Program-made: the position numbers and the translations under genes
The notes under the pieces: generated by a model
Seen by the model: the letters and a program-made list of their open reading frames with translations, nothing else
The model's database searches: none
What the model was told of the DNA's origin: nothing
In this document: one piece after another, positions 8,196 to 12,924 of the stretch
Numbering within the stretch: the first letter of the stretch is position 1
How the letters are laid out: every line of letters starts with the position of its first letter
Source: Hyphochytrium catenoides
Taxonomy: Eukaryota > Sar > Hyphochytriomycetes > Hyphochytriales > Hyphochytriaceae
Direction of reading: 5' to 3'
NCBI GenBank assembly: GCA_900088475.1
Contig: FLMG01003751.1
Location: forward strand, 28,146-41,069
DNA length: 12,924 nt

Positions 8196-10015
8196 ATGGC
8201 CTTCATGGCTTCACCATCATGCAAGTTTGTGCAGTCGTCGTTGAAGCGATTGGCTCTCCGTCGGCGCCCAGTTGGTCATCCTTTCGATAGGGTGAGACCT
8301 GGTGGCAGATTCTACACAACGACTCACTCAGCACTTGCCCGAGCTGCTGCATCTTCTACGGATGATAAAGGCTCCAGCCAGAAAACCCGCATGGGTGCCC
8401 TCGCCATTGCTGTCAAACAGATTGAGTCTACCTTTGGCAAGGGGTCTATCATGCGGTTGGGAGCGGATAGCGCTGTGCACGATATCGAGGTGAAGTTGAT
8501 CACATTCTGGCTGCATCAACTAGTCTCAGTCAGACATGAACATCGGAAATCTGATGACTGTGTCAATACTCTCTCAGGTCATCTCCACGGGCTCATTGAA
8601 GGTGGACATCGCCCTAGGCTGCGGAGGGCTTCCCAAGGGACGAGTGGTTGAGATCTATGGCCCTGAAAGCTCAGGAAAGACATCTCTTGCCCTTCATGTG
8701 ATCAGTGAAGCGCAAAAGCTTGGAGGGAACTGCACCTTCATTGATGCTGAGCATTCTCTAGACCCTCAGTATGCTAGAGCACTAGGTGAGTCTTTTCCAG
8801 GGTTTCTCGACCTAGTGAGGCATGGACTCACTTACGATTCTAGGTATCAATCTTGATGATCTCTATGTCTCTCAGCCTGACTCAGGCGAGCAGGCACTAG
8901 AGATCGCGGACACTTTGATCCGCTCCGGGGCAATGGACGTCATTGTCATCGACAGTGTGGCTGCTTTAGTTCCTAAAGCAGAACTTGAGGGAGATATGGG
9001 AGATGCGCATATGGCGCTGCAGGCGCGTCTCATGAGTCAGGTACCTTCTGGTCGTGCTATAAATGACCCTTGTGCCAAATGCTAGGGCTTCATATATCAC
9101 CTCCCACCTAGCTCAACCTCTTTATGCCATGCTGAGAATCGGCTTCTAGCCTGTAATCTGAGCCTTCAACGTTTTTTTCTCTCCCTCTCTCTCTCTCTGT
9201 TTCTCTCTTTCCCTCTGTCTCAGGCCCTTCGGAAGCTGACGGCATCTCTGTCCAAGTCGAACTGTCTGCTTATTTTCATCAATCAGATAAGGCAGAAAAT
9301 TGGCGTTATTTTTGGCAATCCAGAGGTCACCGCGGGCGGCACAGCGCTCCGGTAACATGCCCCTTCGGGTTCCCAGCACGGAATGAATTGTTGACCTGTT
9401 CTATATTTATCTAGGTTCTATGCCTCCGTACGCATGGAGGTGAGGAAGAAGGGTCCCATCAAGCAGGGAGATGTGGTAGTAGGAAATGAGACGCGGGTGA
9501 AAGTTACCAAGAACAAGCTGGGGCCCCCATTCAAAGAAGCAGAATTTGACCTCATCTTTGGGGAGGGGATCAGCAGGCCCGGAGAGCTCTTAGATCTTGG
9601 TGTGGAGGTTAGTCGCGGGCTGTTACTTCGTGGCCCTTTTCTGCCTTGCTCTCTTTGCACCTCGTCTCGTTGCTTGTCTGATTCTTTAAGGTTTGCAGCA
9701 GAATAGAAACGTAGCCCTCATGCTCCGACGTCACTGAGGCGCTTCTCTGCCGTACAGACTGGGCTGGTTAAGAAGAGTGGGGCCTGGTACAGCTTTAATT
9801 CTCCGTTGACAGAGGAAGTGACTGTCGGAGAGAACTTCGCGCAGGGGAAGGAGAAAGCGAAGGCATATCTTCGGGAGAACCCAGAGCTGGCAAGAAGTCT
9901 GGAGATGGCCATACGAGAGGCAATGAAGAAACAAAGCAACCCACCGCCAGCAGAGAGTGAAGAGACGACAGAAAACGTGGATGACCCTGAAGCTGCAAAC
10001 CCAGGCACCGCATAG
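8196..10015 (+). CDS. recA: RecA recombinase, organelle-targeted (probably mitochondrial)
   Basis: RecA forms ATP-dependent filaments on single-stranded DNA and drives strand exchange; nuclear-encoded copies maintain organelle genomes. Exons are 8196-8489, 8578-8785, 8844-9040, 9224-9351, 9415-9607 and 9758-10015, giving 1278 nt and 425 residues, with junction phases 0,1,0,2,0. Residues 1 to about 60 are rich in Arg and Ser with no acidic residues until the end ([21 protein letters not shown]), as in mitochondrial presequences. The core follows: [10 protein letters not shown], Walker A GPESSGKT at 126-133, the catalytic Glu in FIDAEH (about 156), Walker B VIVIDS at 200-205, [10 protein letters not shown] with loop L2 at about 251-276, the C-terminal domain [14 protein letters not shown], and an acidic tail. 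ATG 8196 is the first in-frame start after an upstream stop; a second lies at 8205. The [14 protein letters not shown] region looks closer to alphaproteobacterial than cyanobacterial RecA, which favours mitochondria. Loop L2 reads [12 protein letters not shown], against the usual NPETTTGGNALK. Confidence 0.95.
9171..9223 (+). repeat. Long CT-rich polypyrimidine tract before a recA splice acceptor
   Basis: Intron 3 of recA (9041-9223) ends in about 50 nt of almost pure C and T, including a (CT)n run, just before CTCAG. It is both a microsatellite and a very strong polypyrimidine tract, much longer than in the other recA introns. Confidence 0.8.
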
Positions 10016-10086
10016 AGTAAGCCACAGAAGAGACCACTCTAACAAGAGCGGGCGGGTCTTGAGAGAAAAGCATCATCTTTGTCCTG
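10016..10086. other. 71-bp gap between convergent stop codons
   Basis: The recA stop (10013-10015) and the stop of the coiled-coil gene on the other strand (10087-10089) are 71 bp apart. Both 3' UTRs must either fit here or overlap the neighbouring coding sequence. I see no terminator-like element. Confidence 0.7.
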
Positions 10087-12482
10087 TCAGCTGACTCTTC
10101 GGATCAGTTCATCTGTGTCACGCTGAAAGTTGTCGACGCATTGTAAGAGGGAGGACAAGAAATCGCCGTTCCCTTCAGGTACCAGAGGGCGTAGACGGAC
10201 TGGAGAGACCTGTAAAGCGCCACAGGTGGCCGTTTTAGAGGCAGAATAAGAGTGAGAGAGAGAAGAGACCAGAGAGAGCCACGTAGGAAGATTATATTGA
10301 GTGGCGTGAGCGGAAGACGGAAGGATGGTGCGCCGATTCGGGTGATCTTTCAGCCAAAGATGAGCTCTCACGAAGTTTGTCTCCTACCTCCTTTCTTCTC
10401 TGCTGAAGCTCTTCGATCTCCACCTTGTGGATTCTCTTAACATAGTCCATCTCTCTCTGGTGTCTGCTCTTGCAGCTGCGCAGCTCTCTTTCTAGCTTCT
10501 CCAGGCGAGAAGCCTGTGAATGGATGACGCCCTCTAGCTCCTTCAGTGGATAAGTTGAGGAAGAAACAGTCAGTCACGCTAACCCATCTTCAGTGTGGCA
10601 AATACTCTCTAAATGAAGCAGTAGTTCTCCATCATTCGGTGTCTGCTCTCCTCTCTCTCCCAATCTTACCGCTATGTAGCTCTGAAGTTTCTGCTTCTCT
10701 GCCTTTTCCTCTGCAAACTCCTTTGACATATTCTCCAACACCATCTCTATGGCTCTCTCCCCACGGCGGTGCTGCTGACTGAGGAGAGTGCGGTCTAGAG
10801 AGGACGCGAGGGAGGCTTGTGAGCAGCTGTCACATTTTTCCTCTGGTTGGTCTTTCTCTCTCCCGTCAGGAGTAGGATTCACTGTGTTTTGCCTCTCCCT
10901 TTGGCTGAGACTATTTCGGCCTGAGGCTCTGGTGCTCGCTTCCTCATCTTTTTGCTTGGGTTTCTATAGAGAGAGAGCATGAGACACGCATAAAGAGTGG
11001 TCAATGTACAGTCCTTAGAGAGGACAAGTAGCAGAGAAGGGTTACTCGTACCGCCTGACGAGCTTGAAGGAAAGAGGGAGATGGGACCGGAGCAATGCCC
11101 TGAGAGGCAATAGACGGATCTCTCCTGAGCTGAGGACGAGGAGCCTTTCGTATCGGAATGCGCGACTTCGCGCCAACATCGATGTCCATCGGGGCAGGCC
11201 CCTCAGCTCTCACTTGACTCCTTGACTCATTCTTCCTAGTCTATTTTTGAGAAAAAGAGTAGGGGAACACTGCTTTATAAACGATGCGGACGCACGGAGT
11301 GAGAGAAGGATGCCTATGACAGAGAAGGCCGAGTAGGAAGCCTATGAGAGAGAAGGCCGAGTGACAGGAAGGACAAGGAGAAGTTAGAGAAAACGAGAGA
11401 GAGAGTTGGCCAGTACCAGGTGGATCGGTAGTGGTGCCAGTGGACCATCGCCAGGCAGAGTGTCAAAGGGTTCTCTGAAGTCCTAGTAAAGGAGGTCACT
11501 CGTCAGAAGCAGTGCACAAATCGTTTTTCTCCTGCGCACTCTGGCCACTCTACGGCCTCTCCTCTCCCTGTTGGTCTCTGTCTGTCTGTCCCTCTGTCAG
11601 TGTGTCTATCTCTCTATCTCTTTCTCTCCCTCTCCCTCTCCCCTTCCGGGTACTCTCTCTCCCTTCTGGCATTCTCCCTCTCTCTTCCGGCACTCGTCTA
11701 GGTATATAGCTATAGAAATGCTCTCGCCAACATCTTTCACTTCCATCTTGGTCTATTGCTATCGCCGGCAGTCTCTCTCTCTCTCTCAGGTACCTGTCTC
11801 TCTATCATGTCCTCCAGCAGCGCGCAGTAGTTCAGAATGTTCCGCAGCCAGATGACATTCGTCGTCGGCACCTCCAGCTTCTGCAGCCATTTCTGCAGGC
11901 GGATCCTGAAGAGTCAGAAGACAGATTGCGTGTGGGGAAGCATTGTTCGTTCAGAGTCGATCTTCTCCCCTCTCCCGGTGACTCATACTCAGGTTTCAGA
12001 CTTTCTTTTCTATCGGGCTTCAATCTTCTCTCTCATCTCTCTCTTCTTTGTCACTCATTTCCAGCCAACCTTGACAGCTTTTTCGTTTCTATCCCTCTCG
12101 CTCTCTGTCTCTCTGTCTTTCTCTCCGTCTCTGTCTCTCTCTCAGTCTCTCTCTCTCTCTCTTTCTCTTTCTGCAGTCTGTCGGTAGCTTAGTCCTTCAC
12201 ACCAGATGTCTCTCTGTCTCCTCTCAGTAGCTTATCTCTTCTCAAGCATCCCAGGCTGTCTGACCTGACATGCTTGGAGCTTACCAGCCTCAGGCTGTCT
12301 CTTAACGCCGCCAACCTGGTCTCAGCTTGGTCGATAAGCTGGGCGGGCGAAGGGGAATAAGAAGGCGCATTTTCACCCTGCGACCCTTCAGGAGGCAGAA
12401 GTGAGAGATATGCTCTGACCGGCGTTGAGGGCAAGCCTGATTGACAACCTCTCTCTCTCTCCCTGACATCAGTGCCAGTCAT
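10087..12482 (-). CDS. Coiled-coil protein with DUF4485-like N-terminal domain, probable centrosome/basal-body type
   Basis: Exons in transcript order are 12482-12265, 11905-11794, 11482-11417, 11240-11052, 10963-10670, 10540-10388 and 10209-10087, giving 1155 nt and 384 residues. Junctions are phase 2 for the first and phase 0 for the rest, with GT-AG at each. Residues about 48-132 form a compact unit (LIDQAETRLAALRDSLRL, RLQKWLQKLEVPTTNVIW, LRNILNYCALLEDMIERQ, EPFDTLPGDGPLAPLPIHL). The pattern W-x-x-KL, then N-Y-x-x-L-L, then EPF-x-x-LP-x-x-GPL-x-x-LP-x-HL resembles DUF4485, which I associate with CEP112-like centrosomal proteins; this is from memory. Residues 133-240 are basic and serine-rich, with a CDSC pair at 239-242. 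About 265-344 is a charged coiled coil (MSKEFAEEKAEKQKLQSY, LEKLERELRSCKSRHQREM). The tail 345-384 has VDNFQRDTDELIRR. The start is uncertain: ATG 12482 opens the frame, but a GA-rich stretch just after it might be intronic or untranslated. No catalytic motif is visible. Confidence 0.78.
11571..11690. repeat. CT-rich low-complexity tract in an intron of the coiled-coil gene
   Basis: This plus-strand run is nearly all C, T and scattered G (TCTGTCTGTCC and (CT)n blocks), within the intron at 11483-11793. On the sense strand of the host gene it is GA-rich, so it cannot act as that intron's polypyrimidine tract. Confidence 0.75.
12093..12178. repeat. CT/GA microsatellite-like tract in intron 1 of the coiled-coil gene
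   Basis: (CT)n blocks interrupted by G and T fill much of the intron at 11906-12264. The plus strand is pyrimidine-rich and the gene's sense strand purine-rich. This looks like an expanded and degenerating dinucleotide repeat with no coding support. Confidence 0.75.
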
Positions 12483-12924
12483 GTTTCGCACGGCAAGCAG
12501 CCGTCGCCTTAGCTGCCCAAGCTCCCAGGAAGGCAATCCATCATCATGTCAGCAGCCGAGGTTATTGACAAATGAAGAAAGGAGAAAAATCGAGTCCCAT
12601 TTATCTCCATCATGACCTTTCTCTTTTCTTCTTGTCTCCCTCCTCTCTCTCTCTCTCTCTCTCTCTCCCTCTCTCTCTCTCACTCACACACACACTCTCA
12701 CTCTATTTTCTCTCTCTCTCCCTTCTCCCATAACTCTCTACAAACCGGGATACCCGACTGAGTTACCCATGCAACCCAGGTGGTTGGGCGGCAATCACTC
12801 AGCCATAATAATACGCAGACAGTATCTTCAACATCAGGTCTATCGCTTTAAATGTATCTAGTAATAGTTCTTGGCGGGACGGGCAGGAACGTGCAAGTTT
12901 TTGAAAAGTGGTGACAGTTAGAGA
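12483..12924. other. 5' flank of the coiled-coil gene; no gene seen
   Basis: The region upstream of the minus-strand ATG contains the likely promoter and 5' UTR and a CT/CA microsatellite. I found no protein-like frame with splice support. A neighbouring gene may begin beyond the right edge. Confidence 0.5.
12639..12720. repeat. Compound (CT)n-(CA)n-(CT)n microsatellite
   Basis: A run of about 80 nt consists of CT dinucleotides with a short CACACACA insert near 12685-12694, then more CT. It is non-coding and lies roughly 160-240 nt upstream of the coiled-coil gene start. Confidence 0.9.

Noticed and set aside
9041-9223. CRISPR-like or mobile element signal in repeat-rich introns
   Set aside because: The repeats are simple dinucleotides without spacers, terminal inverted repeats or transposase-like frames.
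857-10015. RAD23 and recA close together as a DNA-repair or defence cluster
   Set aside because: The two act in different compartments (nucleus/cytosol versus organelle), lie on opposite strands and are split by an unrelated gene. Chance neighbourhood is enough.

Overview
This window reads as nuclear DNA of a microbial eukaryote. Four complete genes and one 3' gene end can be assembled from exons split by short GT-AG introns, mostly 58 to 360 nt. At every junction used, the reading phases agree and known protein motifs run across. One gene encodes a bacterial-type RecA with an organelle-targeting leader. Such genes are known from plants, algae and many protists but are absent from animals and fungi, so an alga or other protist is the best guess. 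I cannot name the lineage. Base composition is near even, gene spacing is tight, and long CT tracts are common.

Layout: (1) 10-506, plus strand, 3' end of a TPR co-chaperone/immunophilin-like gene. (2) 857-2671, minus strand, a complete six-exon RAD23 (UBL, UBA1, XPC-binding/STI1, UBA2), convergent with gene 1. (3) 2672-4088, an unresolved 1.4 kb stretch with candidate exons on both strands. (4) 4089-7794, minus strand, a six-exon gene for a ~979-residue low-complexity protein with about nineteen GW/WG motifs, including eight near-perfect 11-residue repeats. This resembles an Argonaute-hook platform and is the most interesting item. (5) 7795-8195, an intergenic region between divergent starts. 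(6) 8196-10015, plus strand, a complete six-exon organellar recA. (7) 10087-12482, minus strand, a seven-exon coiled-coil gene whose N-terminal part resembles the DUF4485 domain of centrosomal/ciliary proteins; its stop lies 71 nt from the recA stop. (8) 12483-12924, its 5' flank, with a CT/CA microsatellite.

The genes do not form an operon or a single pathway. They look like ordinary housekeeping neighbours (proteostasis, excision repair/proteasome shuttle, organelle recombination, cytoskeleton) around one unusual GW-repeat gene. Exon borders were set by hand from splice sites, phase and family resemblance. No transcript or database evidence was available.
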